From Actinomycetota bacterium (GTDB taxonomy: Bacteria > Actinomycetota > CADDZG01 > WHSQ01): 64,000 nucleotides of DNA. The notes below the pieces were generated by a model, which did not search any database, was not told the origin of the DNA, and was given only the letters and a program-made list of their open reading frames with translations. Of the stretch, positions 7,050 to 17,273 are shown in pieces; position 1 is the first letter of the stretch; the number at the start of each line of letters is the position of its first letter. The stretch lies in the NCBI GenBank assembly GCA_030446465.1, contig JAUJNI010000001.1, positions 21,016 to 85,015 of the forward strand. The letters are read 5' to 3'. The position numbers were made by a program, and so were the translations under genes.

Positions 7050-9110
7050 GTGGCGTCCCAGGGATGGCCTCCAGACAGATTCCTGAACCGCGAGCTCTCG
7101 TGGCTCGATTTCAATCGACGCGTCTTGAGCCTCGTGGAAGACCGGGCAGCACCGTTGCTCGAGCGGGCCAAGTTCCTTGCCATCTTTGCCGTCAACCTCG
7201 ATGAGTTCTACATGGTGCGTGTCGCCGGTCTGAAGCGGCAACAGGAGGCGGGTCTGGCCGCTCCATCGGCCGACGGGCGCACGCCCAAACAACAACTGGC
7301 CGAGATCTCCACCAAGGTGATGCCCATGGTCGAGCGGCACGCGGAGCTCGCGGCTCGCGACGTGCTCCCCTCTCTTGGTGACGCAGGCATTCGTATCCTG
7401 CGTTGGAACGAGCTGGACGACGTTCAGCGCAAGGAGCTCGACGAGTTCTTCATCGAGCACATCTTCCCGGTGGTCACACCCCTGGCCGTGGATCCGGGCC
7501 ACCCCTTCCCCTACATCTCGAACCTCTCACTCAACCTTGCGGTGCTCGTTCGTAACCCGATCGAAGGACAGGCTCACTTCGCGCGGGTGAAGGTGCCGCC
7601 GCTTCTCGCCCGGTTCGTTCCGCTGTCGGAAGAGAGCTGCTTTACGCCGCTAGAGGATGTCATCGCATCCAACCTCAACCATCTCTTTCCGGGGATGGAG
7701 ATCGTCGAGCATCATGCATTCAGAGTTACAAGGAACGCCGACCTCGAGGTGGACGACGACGGTGCCGAGGACCTCCTGGAGGCGCTCGAGACCGAGCTCA
7801 CCAGACGCCGCTTCGCCCCCGCGGTGCGGCTCGAGATCGAATCCAGCATGCCCAAGCACATTCTCGAGTTGCTCATGAGCGAGCTGCCGGTCGAGGAAGC
7901 AGACGTCCATTCCGTGGCAGGACCCCTCGACCTGTCGGCGTTGTGGCAGCTACAGGACCTCGATAGACCGGACCTGAAGGACCCTCCGCACCAGCCGGCC
8001 ACGCACCCCGCATTGGTGTCCCCTGAAGAGATCCCCCTGGACATCTACGCGGTCTTGCGGAAAGAAGACGTGCTCCTCCACCATCCCTATCAGTCGTTCA
8101 CCACGAGCGTTCAGCGTTTTATCGAGGCAGCAGCCGATGATCCGCAGGTGCTCGCGATAAAGCAGACCCTTTATCGAACGTCGGGCGAAAGCCCAATCGT
8201 CGAGGCGCTGATCGAGGCGGCTCGAGCCGGTAAACAGGTGGTCGTGCTGGTCGAGATCAAGGCGCGTTTCGACGAGCAAGCCAATATCAACTGGGCTCGG
8301 ACCCTGGAGCGCGCGGGGTGTCATGTCGTGTACGGACTGGTCGGCTTGAAAACCCACTGCAAGTTGTGTCTCGTAGTTCGTCAGGAGGGTGAACGCCTGC
8401 GACGCTACGTTCACGTTGGCACGGGGAACTACAATCCCAAGACCGCCCGCCTGTACGAGGACCTCGGGCTGCTCACATCGGATGAGGACATAGGTTCCGA
8501 CGTTAGCCACTTGTTCAACTACCTCACGGGGTACTCGCGCAAGACTAAGTACGAGTCCTTGATAGTGGCCCCCCACGGCATGAGGGAACGGATCATCGAG
8601 TTGATCGAGCGTGAGGCCTCCAGCGGCACATCGGATCACCCAGGCCGGATTGTCATGAAGCTCAACAACCTGGTCGACGAACGAATCATCGACTCTCTCT
8701 ATGCGGCGTCTCAAGCCGGCGCCTCAATCGATCTGATCGTTCGAGGCGTATGCGGCCTTCGCCCCGGAGTGCAGGGAATGAGCGAGAGCATTTCCGTTAG
8801 GAGCATCTTGGGCCGGTTCCTCGAACACTCTCGCATCCTGTACTTCCGCAACAGAGGCGAAGAAGACCTCTACGTGGGGAGCGCCGACATGATGCATCGC
8901 AACCTGGATCGTCGTGTGGAAGCGATCGTCCAAGTCAACTCTCAGACGATCAAGGCGCAGCTCAAAGAGGTCCTGGACCTCGCTCTGAGGGATAACAGCT
9001 CCGCCTGGTGTCTAAGCCCCGACGGTGAGTGGTCTCGTCTCGTAGCCCCCGAGGGAGACCGAGTGGAGCTCCAGAAAGAGTTGATGAGGCTAGCCGGCGC
9101 ACATGCGTGA
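7050..9110 (+). CDS. ppk1: Polyphosphate kinase 1
   Basis: 686 residues, normal length for PPK1, which reversibly moves the terminal phosphate of ATP onto a polyphosphate chain. The N-terminal helical domain starts [16 protein letters not shown]; the catalytic phospholipase-D-like domains carry [27 protein letters not shown] (the histidine that is phosphorylated during the reaction) and [17 protein letters not shown] at 7050 gives the canonical N-terminus. The gene overlaps the next (CYTH-CHAD) by 8 nt, forming a polyphosphate operon with the NUDIX gene. A PHO box just upstream indicates control by phosphate supply. Confidence 0.96.
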   Translation: MASQGWPPDRFLNRELSWLDFNRRVLSLVEDRAAPLLERAKFLAIFAVNLDEFYMVRVAGLKRQQEAGLAAPSADGRTPKQQLAEISTKVMPMVERHAELAARDVLPSLGDAGIRILRWNELDDVQRKELDEFFIEHIFPVVTPLAVDPGHPFPYISNLSLNLAVLVRNPIEGQAHFARVKVPPLLARFVPLSEESCFTPLEDVIASNLNHLFPGMEIVEHHAFRVTRNADLEVDDDGAEDLLEALETELTRRRFAPAVRLEIESSMPKHILELLMSELPVEEADVHSVAGPLDLSALWQLQDLDRPDLKDPPHQPATHPALVSPEEIPLDIYAVLRKEDVLLHHPYQSFTTSVQRFIEAAADDPQVLAIKQTLYRTSGESPIVEALIEAARAGKQVVVLVEIKARFDEQANINWARTLERAGCHVVYGLVGLKTHCKLCLVVRQEGERLRRYVHVGTGNYNPKTARLYEDLGLLTSDEDIGSDVSHLFNYLTGYSRKTKYESLIVAPHGMRERIIELIEREASSGTSDHPGRIVMKLNNLVDERIIDSLYAASQAGASIDLIVRGVCGLRPGVQGMSESISVRSILGRFLEHSRILYFRNRGEEDLYVGSADMMHRNLDRRVEAIVQVNSQTIKAQLKEVLDLALRDNSSAWCLSPDGEWSRLVAPEGDRVELQKELMRLAGAHA

Positions 9111-10608
9111 GACAGAATTGAAGTTTGCGGTACACGGCTCCTTCGCCGTGCCCAGCTTCGAACAAGACGACTCTGGCGTGGCCATCGTCGAGAAGCTGCC
9201 TCCACAGGACCTACGCGCTACCTACTACGACACTCCGGATCTCCGGCTGGCACGCAACGGGATAACACTCCGCTACCGCAGCGGCGAAGAAGAAAACTCC
9301 GGCTGGCACCTCAAGCTTCCCGTGGACGGCGCCGGTGGACGGGTCCGCGACGAGCTGTACTTGAGAGGCGTCCCGCGTCGCATCCCGGACGAAGCTGTTG
9401 ATCTCGTCACCGCCTTTGTGCGCGGCGAGAAGCTCGGGCCGGTTGCGTCGCTCAAGACGAGGCGACGGCGATGGCGGTTGAGAGACGATGCGGGAACCGA
9501 GCTTGCCGATGTCATGGACGACGAGGTCTCGGTCCTCGAGGGAAGGCGCGTCGTGGCTCGCTTCAGAGAGGTGGAGCTCGAAGGTCGCTCTGTCGAGCTA
9601 GATCGGCTGGATCGCTTGGCGCTCGTGCTGCGTAACGCGGGAGCTGTCGATTCGGAGCCAATCCCGAAAGCAGTGAGGGCGCTGGGCCCCCGCGCCACCG
9701 CCCCTGCTGATCCGTCCGACGGTCACGTGGTAAGCCCCAGCGGTCCGGCCTCAGAAGCGGTCAAGGCGGCGCTGGTGCACGGAGTTCGTCGCCTGGTCGC
9801 GCACGACCCTCGGGCGCGGCTTGGAGAGCCCGAGGGAGTCCATCAAATGAGGGTCGCGGCGCGTCGCATGCGAAGCGACCTTCAGACCTTCAGCCCTCTG
9901 GTCGAAGCCCAGTGGGCCGCCGAGCTGACAGCCGAGCTCAAGTGGCTGGCCGACGGCCTCGGGAAGGTTAGGGACCTCGACGTCTTGGAGGACCGGCTGC
10001 GGCGCTCGGCCGGCGACCTTCAAGCCGATCTGGAGCCGTTGTTCGCATCCCTCGAAGAAGGACATAGGCAAGCTCGTGAAGCCTTGTTGCAAGTGCTAAG
10101 AAGCCCCCGGTACAGGGAGCTCGTCGACAAGCTGGTGGGGGCCGCTACCGGTCCGGAGCTGACCGAGGCAGCGTCCGGCCCCTGTGAAGACGTCCTTCCC
10201 GGCCTCGTGAAGAGCCGCTGGACCAGGCTGGCCAAAGGCGCCCGCGCTTTGTCGATTGATGACCCGGACGAGGACTTCCACGCCATCCGCATCCGAGCCA
10301 AGCGTGCACGCTACGCCGCCGAGGCGGTCGCACCTGCACTCGGACCCGACCGGGGAGCAAGGGCGAAGCGGTTTGCCAAGCAGGTCGCCGAGGTGCAAGA
10401 GGCACTGGGCGATCATCAGGATGCGAGCGTTGCACTAGAGGTCATTGCGAGTGTCGAGAACCGAGGACGCAACCACCCCGGGTACGACTTTGCTGCCGGC
10501 CGGCTCTTCGAGAGACAAAGCCATGACTTGCAGGGGCAGCGCGTTAGGTTCTTTCAATTGTGGGACGAGCTCGATCAAAAGAAACACCGGCGGTGGATGA
10601 AGAGCTAA
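9103..10608 (+). CDS. CYTH-CHAD domain protein (polyphosphate-associated)
   Basis: 501 residues with two domains. The N-terminal CYTH (triphosphate tunnel metalloenzyme) domain starts ETELKF and covers about 1-200; it binds or hydrolyses triphosphates or polyphosphate. The C-terminal CHAD domain (about 225-490) is helical, with conserved basic residues as in [15 protein letters not shown] and [20 protein letters not shown] domains bind polyphosphate granules. The start overlaps ppk1 by 8 nt, supporting a role in polyphosphate turnover or granule binding. Confidence 0.92.
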   Translation: MRETELKFAVHGSFAVPSFEQDDSGVAIVEKLPPQDLRATYYDTPDLRLARNGITLRYRSGEEENSGWHLKLPVDGAGGRVRDELYLRGVPRRIPDEAVDLVTAFVRGEKLGPVASLKTRRRRWRLRDDAGTELADVMDDEVSVLEGRRVVARFREVELEGRSVELDRLDRLALVLRNAGAVDSEPIPKAVRALGPRATAPADPSDGHVVSPSGPASEAVKAALVHGVRRLVAHDPRARLGEPEGVHQMRVAARRMRSDLQTFSPLVEAQWAAELTAELKWLADGLGKVRDLDVLEDRLRRSAGDLQADLEPLFASLEEGHRQAREALLQVLRSPRYRELVDKLVGAATGPELTEAASGPCEDVLPGLVKSRWTRLAKGARALSIDDPDEDFHAIRIRAKRARYAAEAVAPALGPDRGARAKRFAKQVAEVQEALGDHQDASVALEVIASVENRGRNHPGYDFAAGRLFERQSHDLQGQRVRFFQLWDELDQKKHRRWMKS

Positions 10609-11525
10609 CACCCATCAGGGCAGCCGGTGGTGTGCTGTGGCGACCCAAGGACCGAGGCTCAGGCGAAGAGACCGTCGAGGTGGCGGTGATCCACCGTCCT
10701 CGCTACGACGACTGGAGTCTTCCCAAAGGAAAGCTGTCGCCCGGCGAGTCCGAAATCGAAGGTGCGGTCAGAGAGGTTCTCGAGGAGACCGGTTCTAGGG
10801 TGCGGGTTGGACGCCCTCTTGGTGAGGTTCGCTACCTCAAGACCTCCGGCGGCGTCACCAGGCCCAAGGTGGTTCGCTACTGGTCGATGCAGGCCGACGG
10901 CGGCACATTCACACCGAGTCGGGAGGTCGACGAGCTGCGGTGGCTCGATCTGGCGTCCGCCCGCAGCCTCTTGACGCGGCAATCTGACCTCAAGGTCCTC
11001 GAGCGGTTCGTGAGGGGGCCGGCTCTATCGGGGACCGTGCTCATCGTGCGCCACGCGCGGGCCGGCGAACGATCCAAGTGGCAAGGAGAAGACCGGCGTC
11101 GGCCGCTCGATGAGGTTGGGTACAGACAGGCGGAAGACCTCGTGCGGCCCCTGTCCCGCTTTGAGGTCGACGAGATCATCTCCGCCGATTTCGATCGCTG
11201 CGTTCAAACCGTGCAGCCGTTGAGTGAAGCGATCGGTGTGCCCATCAAGCTCGAAGAGATCTTCTCGGAGGTTGGATATCCAGCTCACGAGGAGGACGCG
11301 CTCCACCTCATCAGGAAACTCGGGGATTCCCAGCGCACGACTGTTGTCTGCAGCCAGGGGGACGTCATCCCCGATCTATTGCAGAGGTTCGCGACCACCG
11401 ATCATGTCGATCTACCGGACCCACTGCCCTTGAAGAAGGGGAGTGTCTGTGCGCTGATCTTCGACGGCCCCCGTCTGTTCAGCATCGAGTACTTCCCGCC
11501 CCCCGGCAGCAACGGTCACCGCTAG
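10593..11525 (+). CDS. NUDIX hydrolase fused to histidine phosphatase (MutT1-like)
   Basis: About 310 residues. The N-terminal NUDIX domain carries the box GAVREVLEETG inside GESEIEGAVREVLEETGS; the C-terminal half is a histidine phosphatase with LIVRHARAG and the later catalytic histidine apparently replaced in the degenerate VVCSQGDVI segment. This arrangement is that of mycobacterial MutT1, which removes oxidised nucleotides, dinucleoside polyphosphates and 8-oxo-GTP. GTG 10593 is chosen since IRAAGGVLWR follows at once; GTG 10560 is an alternative. It overlaps the CYTH-CHAD gene, so it may instead serve polyphosphate-linked nucleotide metabolism. Confidence 0.88.
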   Translation: MDEELTPIRAAGGVLWRPKDRGSGEETVEVAVIHRPRYDDWSLPKGKLSPGESEIEGAVREVLEETGSRVRVGRPLGEVRYLKTSGGVTRPKVVRYWSMQADGGTFTPSREVDELRWLDLASARSLLTRQSDLKVLERFVRGPALSGTVLIVRHARAGERSKWQGEDRRRPLDEVGYRQAEDLVRPLSRFEVDEIISADFDRCVQTVQPLSEAIGVPIKLEEIFSEVGYPAHEEDALHLIRKLGDSQRTTVVCSQGDVIPDLLQRFATTDHVDLPDPLPLKKGSVCALIFDGPRLFSIEYFPPPGSNGHR

Positions 11526-11538
11526 TGCGGTCAGCCGG

Positions 11539-12669
11539 TCAGGCGGTGTCGAAGAGCTGGTCCGCGATCGCCGCCAGACCCTTGATGTCGACGGCTTCTT
11601 GTTCTAGGTAGGGCACCCTGACCCAGCGATGCCTGGGGATCTTGCGGGCCAGCGCGTTGAGGTTTTTCTCTTCGAGGTGCACCAACCTCATGAAGGCGTC
11701 CTCATTGTCGAGAAGCTTGGCAAGCAGCCGAGCTCGATCGCCTCCCGCCTCGAGTTTAGATAGCTGCCGGGGCTTGACGCCGATCCCGTCACCGATCCGG
11801 GGATGGACCCTGTTGACGACTAGTGCCCCGAAGGGCAATCCAGCCTGGTTTAGCCGGGTTGCAAAGAAGGTGGCTTCCGCGACCGACTCTTCTGCAGGTG
11901 AGGTGACGATGACGAACGACGTGGATCTGCTCTGAAGTAACGCGGACACGTCTCCCGCGCGTTGCTTAAAGCCGTCGTACATGCCTTCGAGGTTCCGAAA
12001 GAACTCTGCGGTGTCTTGAAGCACGTCGCCTCCAACGACCCTCTTCATGGCATGCAGGAACGTGGTGGCCGCGACGTTGGCAACCCGCATGATGCCTCCG
12101 CCAGCCTTCATATAGGGCAGCAAGAACCACCGCAACAAGCGAGACTCGAAGAAGTCGGTCAACCGCTTCGGAGCATCCAAGAAGTCGAGCGCATTGCGGG
12201 TCGGTGGAGTGTCGATGACAACCAGATCAAAGCCTCCGTCTGCATGGAGCTCGTAGAGTTTCTCCATCGCCATGTATTCCTGAGTCCCCGACAGGGTGCC
12301 GGAGATGTTTCTGTAGAAGCGATTGGAGATGATGCGCTCCGCCTGCTCTCGTGTGGGGGCGTATCGAAGAACTACTTCGTCGAAGGTGGTCTTCGTATCC
12401 AGCATCAGTGCGTAGAGTTCGCCACCCGGTTCCAGGCCCGCCGTCGTGAGCTTCCGTTTGCTCACCTTGGAGGGTTCATTGGAAAGCTCTTTCAATCCCA
12501 GGGAAGTTGCGAGTCTCCTCGCGGGGTCGATTGTCAAGACGGCCGCCCTCTTGCCCTGCAGAGCTGCTCGAAGGGCGATGGCCGCGGCCGTCGTGGTCTT
12601 CCCGACGCCTCCGGAACCGGCACAGACGACGATCTCCTTGGCGGCGACCATCTCCCCAATGGGATTCAT
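11539..12669 (-). CDS. ArsA-family ATPase, second of a pair
   Basis: 376 residues from ATG 12669. The P-loop is CAGSGGVGKTTTAAA, the deviant Walker A of SIMIBI ATPases, followed by LTIDPARRLATSLG (switch I region) and VVIDTPPTRNALDFL (switch II). No arsenite-binding cysteine triad is evident, so arsenical efflux is unlikely. It forms an ATGA overlap with the upstream paralogue. Such tandem pairs are conserved in actinobacteria (Rv3679-Rv3680 in Mycobacterium) and are thought to work as a heteromeric ATPase linked to envelope or membrane proteins. Confidence 0.9.
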   Translation of the reverse strand: MNPIGEMVAAKEIVVCAGSGGVGKTTTAAAIALRAALQGKRAAVLTIDPARRLATSLGLKELSNEPSKVSKRKLTTAGLEPGGELYALMLDTKTTFDEVVLRYAPTREQAERIISNRFYRNISGTLSGTQEYMAMEKLYELHADGGFDLVVIDTPPTRNALDFLDAPKRLTDFFESRLLRWFLLPYMKAGGGIMRVANVAATTFLHAMKRVVGGDVLQDTAEFFRNLEGMYDGFKQRAGDVSALLQSRSTSFVIVTSPAEESVAEATFFATRLNQAGLPFGALVVNRVHPRIGDGIGVKPRQLSKLEAGGDRARLLAKLLDNEDAFMRLVHLEEKNLNALARKIPRHRWVRVPYLEQEAVDIKGLAAIADQLFDTA

Positions 12670-13673
12670 GTCTTCTCGACCTGCTCTTCCATGACGTCTG
12701 CGAGTGTCTCTATGTCGGGAAGGGCCAGCCCTGCCGAGAAGAGAAACGGCAGCTCGAGGACCGGCTGCGTCGTTCCCTTCCTTAGGGCCTTTAGATAGCC
12801 CTGCTGAATCGTTCGCCTGGAACTCAAGAAGCGTGCGTAGCCAACCAAGGCGTCGGCATCCTCGGCATCGAGGTTCAGACCGACCCGCTTGGCCTCCGGC
12901 TGGAGCTTTCTGAGCAAGCCGTTCGCTGCTATGGCCTCGAGCTGCTCTTCCTCGGCGGCGGTAAGCAACTCCGAATAGATGGAGTTGGCGAAGACCGGGC
13001 CCTGCGAGATGTGGAGCTTTTGGCTCAACGCACCGGAGGTTTCGAGCGTCTCCACCACCGGCATCTCTTCCGCCAGCGCGACGAGATGGACCCTGGTGCG
13101 CCTGGGGTCGGTCAGCATGTCGATGAGCCAGTCCGTCTGCCGCCTTATGGGACCAACTCGCACGGCGTCGGATAGCCCGGAGGGCGCTTGGAGAAATGTC
13201 AGCATGTGTCCGGCTGCCGGCGCGTCCACGATGATCGTGTCGAAGTCCTGCGGTCTCCCGGTGCCCGACCGGCCCTGCTCCAGGTACCAGATCTTCCCCA
13301 GCACGAGGACGTCCTTGAGGCCGGGGGCCGCGGTCGTGACGAAATCGACAAACTGTCCGGAGCGAAAAATCTTGGCGGCCCGGTGCATGCGGTACTGGAC
13401 CCTGAGATATTCGGACAGAGCTTCTTCCGGCAGGATGTTCACCCCCCACACTCCGGGGGACAGCTCGGACGGCTCATAGGCGAGCCCCCCGCCACCAAAG
13501 AGCTTCGGCAGCGTCCCTCTTCGGTCGACCTCGGCCACGCAGACCCTGCGGCCCCTACGGGCGGCCACAAGCGCCAGGGAGGCGGCCACGGTCGACTTCC
13601 CGACGCCGCCCTTGCCGGACACGATTAGGACCTTGGGTTCGAGGAACTCGTCGATCAGCATCTCGGGATTCAT
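12666..13673 (-). CDS. ArsA-family ATPase, first of a pair
   Basis: 335 residues. Walker A is IVSGKGGVGKSTVAAS; DTIIVDAPAAGHMLTFL is the switch II region. Its sequence differs enough from the next gene to suggest an old duplication with separate subunit roles. ATG 13673 is chosen because MLIDEFLEPKVLIVSGKG follows directly; the frame remains open upstream but adds a basic, unlikely leader. The stop overlaps the start of the second ATPase (ATGA). It is divergent from nfeD with 72 bp between starts. Confidence 0.9.
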   Translation of the reverse strand: MNPEMLIDEFLEPKVLIVSGKGGVGKSTVAASLALVAARRGRRVCVAEVDRRGTLPKLFGGGGLAYEPSELSPGVWGVNILPEEALSEYLRVQYRMHRAAKIFRSGQFVDFVTTAAPGLKDVLVLGKIWYLEQGRSGTGRPQDFDTIIVDAPAAGHMLTFLQAPSGLSDAVRVGPIRRQTDWLIDMLTDPRRTRVHLVALAEEMPVVETLETSGALSQKLHISQGPVFANSIYSELLTAAEEEQLEAIAANGLLRKLQPEAKRVGLNLDAEDADALVGYARFLSSRRTIQQGYLKALRKGTTQPVLELPFLFSAGLALPDIETLADVMEEQVEKT

Positions 13674-13745
13674 ATCCCACGGCCGGTCATATAAGCCTGC
13701 GCGCCTCCGTCTCAAGCAACGCCCGGCGTCTGCCACCATGGCAGG

Positions 13746-15119
13746 GTGATCTCTGTGGCGTCCGCATCAAGAAGGCGCATGCTTTTGGGCGCATGCCTCG
13801 CCGTGCCGGCAATCATGTTGCTTGCGGGGGGCTCATCTTCGTTCGCCTCCACGCACGATCGGATCGTGGATGTGGTCGAGGTGAAGGGCGTAATCGACCC
13901 TCCGACTGCCGACTACCTGAGCGCCCGGCTCGATGCTGCCCAGGATGACGGCGCCCATGCGGTCATCATCCAGATCGACACTCCGGGCGGCCTGGACGTC
14001 TCGATGCGTTCGATTATCACGAAGATGCTGGAGTCCGAGACGCCCGTGATCGTGTGGATCGCTCCGGGAGGGGCACGCGCGGCGTCCGCCGGAACCTTCA
14101 TTACCTATGCCGCAAACCTCGCTTACATGGCACCCGCAACCGAGCTCGGAGCGGCGACGCCCATCAACCTCGGTGGAGACAGCTCCGAGACGCTCGAGCG
14201 AAAAGTGACCAACGATGCTGCGGCCTTCATAAGAGAGCTGGCGACCACCAGGGGCAGGGATACGGAGTTCGCCGAGGCCGCCGTGCGAGAGGCGGCCTCT
14301 CTTGGTTCAACCGAGGCCGCCGAGAGGGGGGTCGTGAACGGCATCGCCGGCTCGCTGAGAGAGGTACTCACGATGATGGACGGCCAGATGGTCGAGGTCG
14401 GCGGCGGCTCGAGTGTGACACTCGAGACCTGGGATGAAGCCGAAGAGCGTCCCACTGCGACCCTCCGGTTTCAGCAGATGAACCTGGTTCAGCGGCTTCT
14501 CCATGCGGTTACCGACCCGGAGATTGCCTACCTGCTCATCCTGATCGGGACCTTCGGGTTGATCTTCGAGCTCTACAACCCCGGAGTCGGGCTCGCGGGC
14601 ATCATCGGTGGCGTCGCCCTCCTGCTCGGGTTCTACTCGCTCTCCGTTCTGCCCACCAACTGGGTCGGAGTCCTGCTCATCATGCTCGGAGTCGTCTTTT
14701 TCTTGGTCGACCTGCACACCGCAGGCCTCGGCGTCTTCACCGTGGGCGGGATTGCGGGGCTGGTCGCGGGTGGCCTGCTGCTCTTCTCGGGTGCCCCTGC
14801 GCTGGCACTGTCTCCATGGGCGATCGTCGTCGCCGTTGGGCTCACCCTGCTCTTTTTCATCTCGGTGATGACCGCGGCTCTCCGAGTGCGCCTCAGGCGG
14901 CCGATTACGGGGGAGGATGCGGTCATCGGGACGGTGGGCGAGGCGAAGACCGACATCGCCCCGGAGGGCACCGTGTTCACCAAGGGAACACTGTGGCGGG
15001 CGCGCACCATGGAGACGGGGATCGCCGCCGGGTCAATGGTTCAGATCAAGGCGACCGAGGGCCTGGTGCTGCTGGTGGAACCCCTGGAAGCAGGAGGAGA
15101 GAGCCACCCACCCGCGTAG
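13746..15119 (+). CDS. nfeD: NfeD-family membrane protein with ClpP-like serine protease domain
   Basis: 457 residues. An N-terminal hydrophobic signal (about 10-34) precedes a periplasmic ClpP-class protease domain (about 40-220) with IQIDTPGGLDVSMRSI and the nucleophile region ARAASAGTFITYAAN. Four to five membrane helices (about 255-370) follow, then an OB-fold NfeD C-domain (about 385-450). Long NfeD proteins usually pair with a slipin and cleave its C-terminal hydrophobic tail; the slipin gene follows 51 bp downstream. GTG 13746 is the first start in frame with weak ribosome-binding signal; ATG 13779 would shorten the leader. Confidence 0.9.
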   Translation: MISVASASRRRMLLGACLAVPAIMLLAGGSSSFASTHDRIVDVVEVKGVIDPPTADYLSARLDAAQDDGAHAVIIQIDTPGGLDVSMRSIITKMLESETPVIVWIAPGGARAASAGTFITYAANLAYMAPATELGAATPINLGGDSSETLERKVTNDAAAFIRELATTRGRDTEFAEAAVREAASLGSTEAAERGVVNGIAGSLREVLTMMDGQMVEVGGGSSVTLETWDEAEERPTATLRFQQMNLVQRLLHAVTDPEIAYLLILIGTFGLIFELYNPGVGLAGIIGGVALLLGFYSLSVLPTNWVGVLLIMLGVVFFLVDLHTAGLGVFTVGGIAGLVAGGLLLFSGAPALALSPWAIVVAVGLTLLFFISVMTAALRVRLRRPITGEDAVIGTVGEAKTDIAPEGTVFTKGTLWRARTMETGIAAGSMVQIKATEGLVLLVEPLEAGGESHPPA

Positions 15120-15170
15120 TTCATGGCAGGCTAGCCTTCTAAAGACACCAAGCACTGGGGAGGGACGGAC

Positions 15171-15983
15171 ATGTCGTTGGTAGTCATCGGAATTGTAGTC
15201 GTGCTCTTGCTAATCCTGGTCTCCGCGGCTATTCGCGTGGTCCAGGAATACGAGCGGGGTGTCATCTTCCGGCTTGGGCGAGTCCTCGAGGGGGCCAAGG
15301 GGCCCGGTCTCTTCTTCCTCATCCCAATCATCGATCGCATGGTTAAGGTCAATCTGCAGATAGTCACCCTGGACGTGCCGCCCCAGGACGTGATCACCAG
15401 GGACAACGTCACCATTCGGGTAAACGCGGTCTGCTACTTCCAGGTGTTTGCCCCCGTAAAGGCAATCGTCGAGGTGCAGAACTATCTCTTTGCGACCTCC
15501 CAGATCGCCCAAACGACCTTGCGGGCCGTGCTGGGCAAGGTCGAGCTCGACGACATCCTCGCCGAACGAGACCGGTTGAACCGAGATCTTCAGCGGATCA
15601 TCGACGACCTCACCGATCCCTGGGGCGTCAAGGTCACGCACGTTGAGATAAAGGATGTCGATCTCCCCGTGGAGATGCAGCGAGCGATGGCTCGCGGGGC
15701 CGAGGCCGAGCGTGAGCGGCGCGCGAAGATCATCAACGCGGAAGGTGAGTATCAGGCTTCGGAGCGCCTTGCACAGGCCGCCGAAGTGATAGCGCGGCAC
15801 CCCATCGCCTACCAGCTCAGGTACCTCCAGACCATCACCGATGTGGCGGCAGAGCAGAACTCGACTCTGGTGGTCCCGATTCCGGTTGAGATGCTGAAGG
15901 CCTTCGAGGCCGCTTTCTCCAACGACGTCTTCACCAGTAATTCGCCGGAAGACGGCTCTAGGCCGGCACCTACGACCATGTAG
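15171..15983 (+). CDS. Slipin (stomatin/SPFH-family membrane protein)
   Basis: 270 residues with one N-terminal membrane helix (about 3-22), then an SPFH/PHB domain: [43 protein letters not shown] charged helical segment with [19 protein letters not shown] follows and would drive oligomerisation. Slipins form membrane scaffolds; the pairing with NfeD is a conserved prokaryotic operon. GGGAGGGACGG precedes the ATG. The next gene (YibE/F) starts 2 nt after its stop. Confidence 0.94.
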   Translation: MSLVVIGIVVVLLLILVSAAIRVVQEYERGVIFRLGRVLEGAKGPGLFFLIPIIDRMVKVNLQIVTLDVPPQDVITRDNVTIRVNAVCYFQVFAPVKAIVEVQNYLFATSQIAQTTLRAVLGKVELDDILAERDRLNRDLQRIIDDLTDPWGVKVTHVEIKDVDLPVEMQRAMARGAEAERERRAKIINAEGEYQASERLAQAAEVIARHPIAYQLRYLQTITDVAAEQNSTLVVPIPVEMLKAFEAAFSNDVFTSNSPEDGSRPAPTTM

Positions 15984-15985
15984 CG

Positions 15986-17230
15986 GTGGGACATTCACAC
16001 GTCAACTCGGGAGCCTCCCACTCAGCTTCCCCCCGAGTGCATCGCGCGCTGCTCATTGCGATAGTCCCCTTCGTCGTCGCAACCATCGCTGGACTGGTGC
16101 TCCTATGGCCCTCCGAGACTCCAACGAGCGTGTTGGGGGGCTCGGTGAACCCCGACAGGGTTGAGGCGACCGTGACCGCCATCACGCCGACCAACTGCGG
16201 GATAGTTCGCACGAACAATCGCTGTGTGCAGGTCGAGGCCCGACTGGACGAAGGACCCAAGGAGGGTCAGACGATCTCCTTTTCTAGCCAGGAGGCACCA
16301 CAGGCCCGCGCAATGCAGGAGGGTGACGCCATCTACGTCGCGCACTCGCCAAACGACCCCGATCCGACGCGCTATCTGTTCCTGGACTATCAACGGGGCG
16401 TTCCCCTGCTCGTCCTCGGAATCATCTTTGCAGTGGTCGTCATCGGGCTGAGCCGGCTAAGCGGCGTTGCCGCGCTGGCGGGGCTTGCGGTCAGTTTGGT
16501 GGTCCTGGTCCGATTCGTATTGCCAGCAATCCTCGAGGGCTCGAGCCCCATTGCGGTCGCAATCGTCGGCTCCGCAACCATCATGTTCGCGGCGCTCTAT
16601 CTCACCCATGGCGTCAACGTCAGAACCAGCACTGCGGTTCTCGGCACCCTCTTCAGTCTCTTGTTGACGGGCCTGTTGGCCGGCTACTTCGTCGATCTGG
16701 CCCGCTTGACCGGCTTCGGCTCCGAAGAGGCGCTCTTCCTTCAGATATCTGCGGAGCAAGTGAACCTCGAAGGTCTGATTCTCGGCGGCGTGATCATCGG
16801 GACCCTTGGTGTGCTCGACGACGTCACGATCACGCAGGCATCTGCGGTGTGGGAGATCCACCTCGCTAATCCGGCACTGGGAGCGCGCCAGCTGTACAGG
16901 TCGGCGGTTCGCATCGGCCGCGATCACATTGCTTCCACCGTCAATACCCTGGTGCTTGCTTACGCAGGAGCGTCCTTGCCGTTGCTGATTCTGTTCACTC
17001 TGGCGGACTTCTCCGTGGGGGACACGCTCACGTCCGAGGTGGTTGCCCAAGAGGTGGTCCGTACCCTCGTCGGCAGCATCGGCCTGGTGGCCTCGGTGCC
17101 CATCACCACAGGGCTAGCGGCTCTCGTTGTGAGCCGGGAGCCGGCGCCGCACCGCGCTTCCAGCCAGCCGACCGACACGGATGAGGATTACAAGGTGCCG
17201 CGCGCCGAACGGGCCTGGCGGAGCGACTGA
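15986..17230 (+). CDS. YibE/F-family multi-pass membrane protein
   Basis: 414 residues starting GTG 15986, two nt after the slipin stop. The start is histidine-rich (MGHSHVNSGASH), followed by TM1 (about 22-42), a 90-residue external domain and about seven more helices. DVTITQASAVWEI within the membrane part is a YibE/F signature. Function of the family is not established; Firmicute members have been linked to export or regulation. The histidine-rich tip and the neighbouring ZIP/Zur genes would allow a metal role, but that is guesswork. Confidence 0.85.
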   Translation: MGHSHVNSGASHSASPRVHRALLIAIVPFVVATIAGLVLLWPSETPTSVLGGSVNPDRVEATVTAITPTNCGIVRTNNRCVQVEARLDEGPKEGQTISFSSQEAPQARAMQEGDAIYVAHSPNDPDPTRYLFLDYQRGVPLLVLGIIFAVVVIGLSRLSGVAALAGLAVSLVVLVRFVLPAILEGSSPIAVAIVGSATIMFAALYLTHGVNVRTSTAVLGTLFSLLLTGLLAGYFVDLARLTGFGSEEALFLQISAEQVNLEGLILGGVIIGTLGVLDDVTITQASAVWEIHLANPALGARQLYRSAVRIGRDHIASTVNTLVLAYAGASLPLLILFTLADFSVGDTLTSEVVAQEVVRTLVGSIGLVASVPITTGLAALVVSREPAPHRASSQPTDTDEDYKVPRAERAWRSD

Positions 17231-17273
17231 GACGGGTCGCTGCTGGGGTGGCTCGGACTCGCCAGTGGTCCGG

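Noticed and set aside
5580-7502. A 640-codon open frame on the minus strand across ppk1, sdhC-like and PNPOx-like genes
   Set aside because: Only the last 292 codons are the PNPOx-like gene. The rest is antisense to clear genes and has an unlikely composition.
12666-13673. Arsenite efflux ATPase ArsA
   Set aside because: No arsenite-binding cysteines, arsB or arsR; the tandem pair matches the actinobacterial housekeeping type.
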